A stretch of 64,000 bases of DNA, taken from assembly GCA_033977485.1 (NCBI GenBank), contig CM066998.1, forward strand, positions 28,149,501-28,213,500. Reading direction: 5' to 3'. This DNA comes from Hydrangea macrophylla (Eukaryota > Streptophyta > Magnoliopsida > Cornales > Hydrangeaceae). This document shows, one piece after another, positions 10,680 through 20,624 of the stretch. Every line of letters begins with the position of its first letter. The first letter of the stretch is position 1. Made by a program: the position numbers and the translations under genes. The notes beneath the pieces are model-generated. The model had not been told where the DNA came from, did not search any database, and saw only the letters and a program-made list of their open reading frames with translations.

Positions 10680-13600
10680 GACTATATTATTGGATCTCAA
10701 AAATAAATGAGAGAGAGAAAGACCTAACTTAAGTCTGGAGAGAGAGAGAGAGACAGAAGATCGCCGCCCCTGCGCCGCCGAATGAACAGTCCGCCGAAAA
10801 AGGTACATATCACCTTAAGAACCTCAGTCCATATTTCACTTTTTAGATTTTCTTCTTCTTCTTCTTCTTCTTCTTCCAGATTTATAGAAATTGATAAACC
10901 TAACTTCTCAGATTTTATTGCTTCGATTTTGGACAGGGTATTGGCTGATTTGGGGGAGATTTTACTATTTTGTGTGTGTGTACTAAAAGTATCAAAACTC
11001 TACAGTTGATAATAATAACTTCACTCAAAAGCTCAGCATGTTTGGTCTATCAATTTGGGGGAGATTTTACTATTTTTTTCTTCTCTTCTTCTTTTTCTTC
11101 AATTTGGAACCCTAGATCTACACCCTAGGACCTAAGTTTAGGGCCCAATTTGGTTGTTTGGCTGCTGATAATTAGGAAATTAATGGAAATAATTTTGGTT
11201 TTTTTGGTTGTTTTCCCCCGTCTATTAATGTTCAACTTCCCCATCGTATACCTATACGTTCTTCTTCTTAGATCTATAAGTTAGGGTTGCCTTTGACTTT
11301 CCGATTCTGAAATTGATACTCTCTCAGATCTATAAGTGGTGGATTTGATTCAAAATTCATTGGCAAGAGTTTCAGCTCAAGTGGTTTGTGTATTCACTTC
11401 AGATTTTTGACTTTCAATTTAGTGTTTTGAATCAGCTGACGCAGCCCTTAGAGAAAGGTTCACAATATTTCCATGTTCTGGGTATTATTTCAAGCAATGT
11501 GAGTTTAAATTTATGTTATCGGGTAAAAGGGTATTTACAAATTTCAATCAATTAGATTCACATGTTTCTTGGCTTCTTCTTTCTTTCTTTTTTTCACAGG
11601 TTCACATTGTATGTAATCAACAGCATAATGAGCTCCAGTTCGTTGAGGACTCACACCATGAGATTTTTTCAAGTATTCTTGGAAGGTTTGGTTTAATAAG
11701 CATGTTTATATTTGAGATTTATATATACTGAAGAACCCAAATTTATATTTTGTTGTGTTATGTACTTATGGAATTTATTGCCTAAATATAGCTCAATAAC
11801 TGTTTTTATGTGTTTTAACTTCAGATTCAATGTTAAATTGCAAAATTTTCTGTTCACTATGTGTATAATTAATGTTTGGTTGCAGGGAAAACCAAAGAAC
11901 TTGAAAGAGAATGAAACTTTTGATTTCTTGATCCTATTTTTTTAGTAACGGCTTTTGAAGGAAAAAAATGAAAAGAAAAGTAATTTTGCAAACTCATTGT
12001 CATCTAGGCCAATAGTTGTAGCTAGATTAGTTGGGGGTCTTGAGGCTTCACATGTAAATCCTAAAAAGCCCGAAGCTAATACTCAAAGTTGTCCTTTCAA
12101 ATTTGCATTTGAAATCCCAAGCTGCATCTTTATTGTAATGGATGAAGGAGAATGAGAAAGAATAATATGGATCTAGAAGCATACTTCCATTTTCCAAAAA
12201 AGGTATGAAGAAGAGGAAAAGAAATCTATATGATAGACGCATCTTTTCAAAAAGAAAATTGTATGGGTTATGTCAAATTTATGCTTGGAAGAGTTCTTTA
12301 TAATTTTGTGAATTTTGTAGTAGAACAGGAAATTGAATTGCATTTTAGAAACTATGGGGGAGTTTTCCTTTTAGGTTGCACAGTTGTCCTTGGGGGCAAA
12401 AATGGTTGCGTGAACCTCCAATTTCTCATTCTTATTTTTTTTCCCTTTTCTCTTTCCGTGCGTGTGTGTGTACTGGATGATGCCATGAGCTATAAACCCC
12501 AGTGGCTGAGACTATAACTGAATGTAGCTATGATACTCTGTATTATGTATTTTGAATTATTGATCAACTATGCTTTTTTACAATTTTGTGTCTACCGTAT
12601 GTTGCAGCTATATATTGAGGGCCTTTGCCACGACAATTTGCTAGAAGATGAAGCAATTAATAGATCAAATATAATCAAAAGATATATTTGCGTGCAACTA
12701 CTCCCAGTTGAGATGAGGCATAAAAGAGTATGTTATGTGTCTTACTCCTAATGCTGACCTTGTTAGAGATGTCAGAGTGAAGAATAAGCTGGAAACAAAT
12801 TATGTGGTTGAGGTAATGAAAAATTGATCAAATTTAAAAGGGTAATGATCCTAGTTTTTAGAAAACATAATTTTGTCTTCTTTTTTTTTTCTTTTTTTTT
12901 TTTCATATTCTCTTGTAGCTATTTTTTCAGATTGAACTAGAAGTGGGGACAGAGTTGACTAATTTGAAAGCCCTGGTAGATCTTTTTGAAGAAATTGTGG
13001 AAGAATATTTGGACTATTAGAATATTTAGACTATCACTATTTCTTTTAGAAATATTAAAGTCTAGGTGCAGGCTTTTATTTATTAAAATATTGAAGTTTC
13101 CTCTCTTTAAAGATTTGATTGAGATAATGAGGATAGCTGTATCATGTAGTCTCTCTGTCTCTCTCTCAAAAATTTATGAGATGAGTATATAGATGTGCAA
13201 AACTGTTCTAGAAATCAATTGCCAAGAAATCAGAGTTCTCTGCAACCTATCATTTGGATTCTTTTACTTTCTTTCTTTTCATTTATAGTCGAAAAGGTAC
13301 ATACTACATTCTTTTTCTTTATTTTTCTTTCCTTTTTTTTAAAAAAAAAATTATTATAAGTATGCTTTTAAAATTATATTTTTTCAAAAATATTTTTATT
13401 CAACGTACCCTAGCCGTACCCGTACCCGTACCCTACATTTTTGGAAATTACCGTACCTCCGTACCCGCATCCTATCATACCCGTGTCACGTGTCCGTACC
13501 CAACACATACAAGACATACTAATTTGGAAAAAAGTCTTAAAGCCCAGCAAAACTAGTTGCAAAAACAACAAAATATGGAGAACCAGATGGTTCAACTGAA

Positions 13601-14737
13601 CTGTGATCTTGCTTGAACGGCTACCTAGTGATTTTGATATTTTTGGGTCTTGTTCATTGTTGTAATGCTAATATGGCTTTGATTGCTATTTTATCGTTTT
13701 GATTGATTTGTCACTGCAGTAATTTATACTTTTTGTATTAGTAAGTGCCTTATTTTTTTTTAGTGGTACATACCTATATATTTTGCTAAACAAATAGGAA
13801 TGAAAAGGGTGGCAATGAAATATGCTTATTAAGTCAGAAGCCCAAATAATGAAGTCGTAGGAAATGGTCATGGATGGATGTAGTTTTTACTATTATTTTT
13901 GTCTTTCATTATGCCTACATGACATGCAATTGTGTTTGGATGGCTTTAATTAGTTAATTGGTTTGAGAAGTAGCCATTTATGATTGTGTAGCAAGGAAAT
14001 GAATTCTTTCATTCTCTATCTACATTCCACCCCTCATGAAGCACCTTTCTTATGAATCTTCATCCTTTGGATTCTCCTTTTTCTTTTTCTTTTTTTCCTT
14101 TAAGAAAACAGAGCATATTGATACGGGGTCTCAGTTTTTACTTGCCCTGAGATACACTTCAATTTTTCCACTAAAATCCGCTAGATGACTGCCCCTTTTA
14201 TATCATTTTATTATTCCTGATGCTGAGACTTCACCTCTTAACATAATGTAAACCACAATGGAGTTTCAATTCAGGTGCGTTTCCTAAAGTTTCAATTCAG
14301 GTGGGTAATTCAGGTGAGACATCTTGAATATAGAGGGTTATGTTTCATATCTAATTTACACTCTGCATAGGTGCTCCCCTTTGGTGCCTTTGGAATGCTG
14401 AGCCAAACTATAGATTAGGCCAGAATAGTTGGTTAGTGTTATGGTTGGAAGGCTCAGTTTTCACCAGTTGCTAGTTAGCTGGAAAAAAAAGAAAAAATTG
14501 AAATTACTGCTGAGTTTTCTATTTGGCTATGTTTTTTTGTTTCTGTTGTGGATTTCCTTACCTAATTTTTTTTTTCAATGCACAACATAACATATTTGAA
14601 GGTTGGCTTTGAGATGGATGATATCCAACGTATATAGGATATAAATAGCCCCCAAAATATGGGGAAATGTTGATCGGCTTTGAGTAGCTTATAAATTTTA
14701 GTTAAGCTAAAAGTTTTCTTCTTCATTAATCGAACAG
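10680..14737 (+). other. CACTA interior, left half: gene-like leader and unidentified exon-like pieces
   Basis: 10690-10780 holds GA runs followed by a GC-rich stretch with an ATG at 10782, resembling a plant 5' untranslated region and first exon. Several CAG-bounded segments follow. One open stretch, 12717-12812, translates with KEYVMCLTPNADLVRDV and ends at GAG|GTAATG, a good donor context. Another, from about 12931, encodes IELEVGTELTNLKALVDLFE before a stop at about 13018. I recognise none of these proteins. The rest is AT-rich and intron-like. Confidence 0.4.
12717..12812 (+). pseudogene. Exon-like open stretch, protein not recognised
   Basis: Thirty-two codons open between a TGA and a GT donor; the translation includes KEYVMCLTPNADLVRDV and VKNKLETNYVVE. 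The composition is normal for a soluble protein and unlike the AT-rich surroundings. No acceptor is obvious at its left edge. It may be a captured host exon like the ATPase exons 2 kb downstream. Confidence 0.35.
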
Positions 14738-14930
14738 ATATACCCGCCAATCAACGTGCTTCCATCTCTATCTCGAATAATGAAGGTGAGTAACAGGCTC
14801 TGATTAGTATGTAGTTTGCCGTTAAATTATAGTCTGGTGGTCTCATTAGTTCTTTTTTCCATTAAAATTATCGCAGAGTGCTATTAATGAAGGGATGACT
14901 CGAAGGGATCACACTGATGTGTCCAACCAG
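14738..14930 (+). pseudogene. VHA-B: Two captured exons of vacuolar H+-ATPase subunit B
   Basis: Exon A (14738-14785) follows an ACAG acceptor, translates to IYPPINVLPSLSRIMK and ends at a GTGAGT donor. A 91-bp intron ends in TCGCAG. Exon B (14877-14930) translates to SAINEGMTRRDHTDVSNQ and ends at a GTGCGC donor. In plant V-ATPase subunit B, the catalytic-head partner of subunit A in the proton pump of vacuole and endosome membranes, this stretch reads almost identically and adjoining exons divide at these points. Visible changes are Leu to Ile in exon A and Gly to Asn in exon B. The neighbouring exons of the gene are not found on either side. This is therefore a fragment carried inside the CACTA transposon, introns included, and not a working gene. 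Confidence 0.85.
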
Positions 14931-16319
14931 GTGCGCTTGTTTTGCAAGAGTGTTAAAATATTTAGTTAGCTTAAGCTGTTTGATCACGTCTTTTCATTTA
15001 TGACTCACGTCTTTTGATTTAAGACTTACATCCTTTCTTTCAGGTATTTCTTCCTTTACTTTTTTCATCACAAAATTAGAATTGACCTAAGGCCCTTGGA
15101 TTCAAGTTTAAATAGGGTTTTGGAGTAGTTTTAATTAGTATAAAATAGCCTTTTAGGCAGGATGCATATTATGTAAGTTTAAAAATTCAATTCTTTCCTT
15201 CTGGTTTTCTTGACTGAATTTGTTGCCCAAATATTATGGTTACTCTATTAACCTTGGTACTTTGTTATCACTGCTTTTTGTTCAATATATATTCTGGAAA
15301 TTGAGGATAAAAAGAATGGAAAAAGGGTGAGCATTTCTTTGAATCTTGTGCTGACCTCTAGGTGTCGGGTAGATAGGAGAAATTAAGCCTCTTATACATT
15401 CAATTGGCTGCTCTAAAGATGTCTATATTTCAGGAAATATACGATATTCACATAAAATATTAACGCTAATCTATCATAGTTTGGTTTCTTACTAAACGTC
15501 TTATGATCAGCTTCGCTATTTAGTTTCAAACTTAATTTGTTCAGCCCCACTCATGGAGTCTTTCGGGCCTTAGGATTGCCTCAGCTGATTAGAACTTGCT
15601 AACTAGATGACATGAACTCGCAGTGAGCCTGATAATTTAGTGTTGGGATCTCCATGCATAGATACGTCCTCAGTGTCTAGGTGAAGGGGCTACAAGGTAG
15701 AAGGAGAGTCGAAGAGGTTTGTCAAGTGGATGGTAGTATACAGGGACGAAAGGAATAGTAGGCCTTTTGAAGGGCTGGAAATCCCTAATGGGTATCAAGA
15801 ATTGCATATTGAGCACTCAATTCATTTAGATTACTTGAAGTTATCTTTATTGACTGATTCTTTGGAAATGTTTGGGGAAAGACATATCGTTCTTACTTCT
15901 TATCCTATTTTTCTAAGTCATGTGTACATAGTTCCCGTTTTGGTGCTTCTAAAAAATAATTACTTCATGTCAATAATTAGGAAATTATCGGACACTGCAA
16001 TTTGAACAAAAGAAAAAACTTGTCTTATAGCTTTCCACGCCAGACATGCAGCTACACCGCTGGACATCGCACAGTGGCTCCTTTGAAACCCCCATATCCA
16101 ACTTGCCTTGGACCTATCTTGGTGTTTTTGAGAAATATTGACAGTGGCCATCTTGAATATTTTGCTTCCTCTTTAGCCTTAATGTGAATGCTAGACAATA
16201 TTCATTTATGGTGTTGTACTTATGTTGATGTTTAGGTCAAAGAATAATTTTGTGCCAGAGTATTGTAATACTAATTTGCAGCAATATTTTGATTCTCTTG
16301 CTTGGTACTACGTTTTCAG

Positions 16320-16428
16320 GTCTCTTCAAGCAACATAATTGATGGACTGCTCTTGCAATCTCCATCTCTACATGATTTTGATCACAGATATATGTTCTGC
16401 TTCTATCTTTTCCCTGGAGATAACGAGG
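16320..16428 (+). pseudogene. Exon-like segment with good splice borders, unidentified
   Basis: A TTTTCAG acceptor precedes 109 bases open in one frame, with translation including SSSNIIDGLLLQSPSL and ending before a GGTAAG donor. It could be a second captured gene fragment or a chance open stretch. I cannot assign a family. Confidence 0.3.
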
Positions 16429-17691
16429 GTAAGAAGGTTAGTCTATTATATGGGCTTTACTCAAGTCTCAAATTCTAGCAGTATCTTCCATCAGAGGAGC
16501 TTTTTTGAATCCTGAATTTTGACGGATATACTTGTTGCGGTATGACTTGTTCGTAGGGAATTAGGCTGAAATTGGGCTTTACTTAATCCAAAATTTTGGA
16601 CCAATTAATCTAAATAGGTCAAAACAGCCCTTTAAAACCACTTAGCCAATAGACTACCTTGAATGAAAAGTGGATAAAGTATAGCCATTTAATCCCCAGT
16701 GCAAATATTAGCCATTTAATCCCTAGTACAAATGTTTTAGATATTCTTCACCAAAGCTTTATGCGTGGAATCTTAGGTTTGTCACCTTAGTTTGATAAAA
16801 ACTCAAGAATTAGGAAAGAAATTACTAACAATTACGAAGGGGAAAACATCATCCTTGCTTTTACTTGAGCTTGAATGACTAAGCAACCATAGTAATGCTT
16901 GTGTTGATTTCATGCCCACCAACTTAGCAGCTTAACAGTATGTTGATGTGTTTTAACAGATTTCTTTGGACTGGTAAATTAATATGGAAATTCTTTGTCA
17001 TCTAGGGACAGATTTTTCAACAAAAAAGATCATAAGGTAAATTATATTTTACCCCCCTGTGGTTTGCCTCTGTGGTACTTTACCCCCCTGTAGTTTAAAA
17101 TGTAACACATAACCCCCCTCTGGTTTGCAAAGAAATGTTAGTGCTAAGTGTCTTGAAGTTGAATAACATGACTTCAACTGCTTGGAGTGTTCTGATGTCG
17201 TTTGTGTAACATTGGCTGGTTGACTAGCTGTAGCCTTATTTGGTGACATAGTCACATAGGGGTGGATCCGGTTCTTCTGGATTTTGGTCACCGTAACTGT
17301 CATTCTAGATTTCTTGGATTAGTTTCAGCTTATCAGATTTAGTGACTGTGAGTTTAGACTTGACACTATAGAAATAGTGATTAGTGTGTTGATTGCCTAA
17401 GAGAATGTGAAGGGAATGAAAACTCATAACTTCATGCTAGATTATGTTGGAGAGCAGGGTTGGTATTGGCCTATTAAATTTTTATCTTCCTTTTCTAATC
17501 CCCAAAATGTGTTCCTTTTTTCCTTTCTTTTCCCCGCACTAAATCTAAGAACCAAACAATGCCTTTGTCTTTGGATTTTATTTATTGTAAATACCCATTG
17601 AATCTGATACCATTTGCTATTTTACGTTGTATTAGCGTTGTAATTTAATAGTATGATTTCCACATGTTTTTAGGTAAAAAAAAAATTGATT

Positions 17692-17973
17692 AATTGCACT
17701 TTGCACCCTTGAAGTTTGAGTGGTTTTACACTTTGCACCCTAAAGTTTCAAAGTTGATACTTTGGTCCCTAAAGTTTGACAAATGTGGCAAATAAGTCCA
17801 AACAGACCTTTAGTGATGAATGATTTCGTCACTAAAAGTGAAATTTCATCGCAAAAAGTCTTGGAGGGACTGAAGTACAACTAATTCTAAACTTTAGGGA
17901 CCAAAGTGCCAAATTTTAAACTTTAGGGTGTAAAGTGCAAAATCACCCAAACTTCAAGGTGCAAAGTGCAATT
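17692..17973. mobile_element. MITE with long inverted ends, nested in the CACTA element
   Basis: The left end AATTGCACTTTGCACCCTTG is mirrored by the right end, and the inverted similarity continues inward (CTTTGGTCCCTAAAGTTTG against its complement). The centre holds a TCGTCACTAAAAG stretch with its own partial mirror. Length is 282 bp with no coding capacity. The target duplication is unclear. Confidence 0.75.
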
Positions 17974-18483
17974 GACCAAAAAAATTTAGCAATTCCATGG
18001 TACTCTTTTTAATTTGTTGTATCAACTATAGCAATATGTAATGCCAAAATATGACTCTTATCCATTTTGTCACGCTGCAGGGTGGAGTAGAGAAGATGCG
18101 GTCAATGTCAAAGATGGTTTGGAGCATGATCTCTGGATGGACAACCCAATTTTACTTATGTAGATACATTTACTCTTTCCCTCCTTATTTCATGTCCTTT
18201 ATTTTTGACGTCATATGTTACTGGATGGAATTATTTCCCACATTATGGTAGGAACTAGACTCTTGTGTGTATTAGACATTCGGTTGGATTCTTTGAGAGA
18301 TTTTTGGGAGGAATTTTTGTAAAGTAGGTTTAATTGTTCATGTAATTTTCTATTCTCTGTTTTGTTGACAAATTATGACATTAAATAATTTGGTGCATAT
18401 TTTGGTATGATTATGATGCTTGTTAATTAGGTGCAAATAAAAATTGGGAAACATACAAATCAATTATTTTTTTTATATTATTT

Positions 18484-18800
18484 AATATTTCTAACAGATA
18501 TATCCGTTAGTAAATTCATGAGTATTTTTAAATTTTTTGGAAATTATTAACGGATATATCCGTTAGTAATAGTTGACAAACCGTTTAGTATTCAATATAA
18601 TTCTTTTAAAATTAGTTGAAAAAATCGTTGGTAAGTAACTTTCTAACGGATATATCCGTTAGAAATCCTTTGATTTACTAACGGATTTACTAATGGATAT
18701 ATCCGTTAGGTAAATCCGTTAGTAATATTACTAACGCTAAAATACTAACGGATATATCCGTTAGTAACATTTATTCTAACGGATATATCCATTAGTAATG
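18484..18800. repeat. Right subterminal palindromic repeats of the CACTA element
   Basis: At least six copies of CTAACGGATATATCCGTTAG or close variants occur, including isolated half-sites such as TACTAACGG. They match the words at the left end. Confidence 0.85.
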
Positions 18801-18818
18801 GGGCCATATGGTGTAGTG

Positions 18819-18890
18819 AATTCGTTGATTTTACAAACATTCCAATGCTCTCTATCAAGGTCATCAATTCGAGCCTTCCAAAAAAGGGGG
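18819..18890 (-). pseudogene. Continuation of the RNase H-like fragment beyond the CACTA element
   Basis: Read on the minus strand this is open (ELMTLIESIGMFVKSTN) and leads to the transposon border. On the far side the RNase H-like frame resumes at 10429. It is supporting evidence for the insertion point rather than a gene. From here to 19265 nothing else is recognised. Confidence 0.35.
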
Positions 18891-19265
18891 GAGACTAGGT
18901 GTCAACAAGTGCAAGTCACATGTTAAATACAATGTTTGGACATTAATTAAATTTAAAATTCGTCTATTTGGAAGAAAAAAATTTGAATAAGTTCAAGGAT
19001 TTCTCTTTATCTGGTTACACAATGTATAGGGAAAAAAGGACAAAATACTAGGGTTTGAACCTTTGACAAAAAGATTGATCAAATTATAGATTAACAGTTG
19101 ACTGAATATTTTTATAACTTCTACAATACTCCACTGAGCAACTTTTTTCACTTGAGGGGCTAACCGTACTACCATACAACCTTCAAGGTCCAACACATGA
19201 GCCCAAATTGTCTCCCTGAATCGTTGTACCTGTGTCCAAGTAATAAATTCTTTCTACTCATAATT

Positions 19266-19760
19266 TGAAGGTAAAAAGGTCATGGAGAGAAAGAAATCTG
19301 ACACTTTTCTTCTAATTTTTCTCTGACTCTCATAGCCAATGCAAAAGCATTACGTCATAGAAAATATATGATGTCATGTATCGGTATGAACAAAGTAACA
19401 TTCTGTTCAACCTGGTTGGGGCGTTCAACCAACATAACTTAATCACTCACAATACCAATGACATAATGTTTATGAAACACAGGACCACCTGAGTTCCCAA
19501 CTTTGGTTGCATTTGTTTGATATTTATATTATTCTATTACCACGGAATAGTTTTAGTACTAAGAATGCCCTCAGTAAAGACAAGTTCATTAGCTTTTCCC
19601 AGAAATCCTGCAATAATCAAGTTGTCTCGTACAACAAGTGTATGTGCATATTTTAAATCCATGTGAGGAATTTCCCTTCTTCAAGCATGACCTGATAGTT
19701 TTGATCTACTATCCTAGTAGTACTCAAGTCTAGGATGGCTATAGCATACTGCCCTGTACG
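19266..19760 (-). pseudogene. Deg/HtrA-like serine protease fragment, decayed
   Basis: On the minus strand three frame-shifted pieces keep the order of a Deg-type protease. AILDLSTTRIVDQNYQV comes first, then VVRDNLIIAGFLGKANELVF with TEGILSTKT, then VGNSGGPVFHKHYVIGIVSD. GNSGGP is the conserved motif around the catalytic serine. A stop ends the first piece, TGG-TAA ends the second, and TAA follows the third. No upstream His-containing part is seen; the LTR border at about 19781 follows. It is probably a relic of a host nuclear or organellar protease gene or of a degenerate paralogue. Confidence 0.5.
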
Positions 19761-19780
19761 TGTCTAGGAATAGCATTTGG

Positions 19781-20624
19781 GCTGTCACCTTTATGTTGAG
19801 AATTTAAAAATGCGGAACTAAATTTCCCTAATAAATACACAGAAATACACCAACAATAATAAACAAGCACGTACACAGGACTGGCCCTAAGCCAATTTTG
19901 CGAAGAAATCGCATGGGGCCTCAATTTAAGGCCTATTTTTATCCTAATTTCTTCTTAATTTTTATGAAACTTATTATTTTTAGGCCTATTTTTTTTTCTA
20001 ATTTCTTCGTAATTTCTATGAAACTTATCATTTTAGGCCTATTTTTCTTCCTAATTTGTATGAAACCTATCATTTTTAGGCATATTTTCTTCTAATTTCT
20101 TCCTAATTTTAATGAAACTTATAAGTATAGAGGCCACATTTTTTCGGCCCCTTTGAACATTCGTTTGAGGCCTCGGACAATTTTTGTCATCTCAGGGCCG
20201 GCCCTGCAAGCACACCAAAGAAAACACATATTTCTACGTGGTTCGTTCGGCAAAAGCATGCCTACATGTACACCCGAGAGACCAGTTCTTTCACTATTGA
20301 AAATAAACAATTAGTACAAGAAAACACTTTGATTAAATCCCATAACCCAACCTCAATACATTTGTATACCCACTCTCAATACCCCAAAGAACTCTCACTC
20401 TCTCACCCTAGACCATGCACTCCCATGAGAGGAGACCCCTCAACTTGGTACAGTAAGGGCTTCCTAAATTTCTGTACAACATCCATTTATATATAGTTTG
20501 CAACTCATTACTTATTGGACAAGTAATACAACTCTATCACAAAGGAAAACAAAAAAAAATAAGAATCTAGTCAAATCTTAATCCCTAAATTAATAGAATT
20601 ATCCCACATGTGATATAATTCTAA
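19781..20624 (-). repeat. Copia-type LTR, minus orientation, split by a hAT-like insertion
   Basis: Read on the minus strand, a purine tract AACTTTGGGGTAAAG is followed by TGTTAGAATT. The sequence then passes a TATA box (CTATATATAAATGG, about 20489-20502) and a long U5-like part, and ends near AAAGGTGACA. Removing the insertion at 19872-20206 leaves about 510 bp. The purine tract and TG...CA termini indicate a 3' LTR. No second copy is found in the window. Confidence 0.65.
19872..20206. mobile_element. hAT-like MITE with a CAGGGCCGGCCCTG end
   Basis: The insertion begins near CAGGACTGGCCC and ends CAGGGCCGGCCCTG, a terminal sequence typical of a plant hAT MITE group. CAAGCAC flanks both sides (19864-19870 and 20207-20213), which fits an 8-bp target duplication with one mismatch, though four extra bases sit between it and the left end. 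The interior (19929-20140) is a four-copy tandem array of about 52 bp built from AGGCCTATTTTT and TTTCTTCCTAATTT. Confidence 0.65.

Larger units (their letters stand above)
10430..18818. mobile_element. CACTA (EnSpm-type) transposon, non-autonomous, about 8.4 kb
   Basis: The left end reads CACTACACCATATGACC and the right end is its inverted match (minus strand CACTACACCATATGGCC). Inside each end lies a set of CTAACGGATATATCCGTTAG words, the subterminal arrangement seen in CACTA elements. No long transposase frame is visible in the 8.4 kb. Instead there are spliced-gene-like pieces, including two vacuolar ATPase subunit B exons at 14738-14930. The flanks come from one RNase H-like fragment. 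A 3-bp duplication directly at the ends is not seen (TTC left, AAT right), although TTC occurs two bases further right. Confidence 0.85.

Noticed and set aside
17041..17110. A MITE end (TTTACCCCCCTGTGG words)
   Set aside because: Only one end is seen; no mirrored partner was found, so the element is not called separately.
10427..18823. Clean 3-bp target duplication for the CACTA element
   Set aside because: TTC is on the left and AAT directly on the right; TTC appears only two bases later, so I do not claim a duplication.
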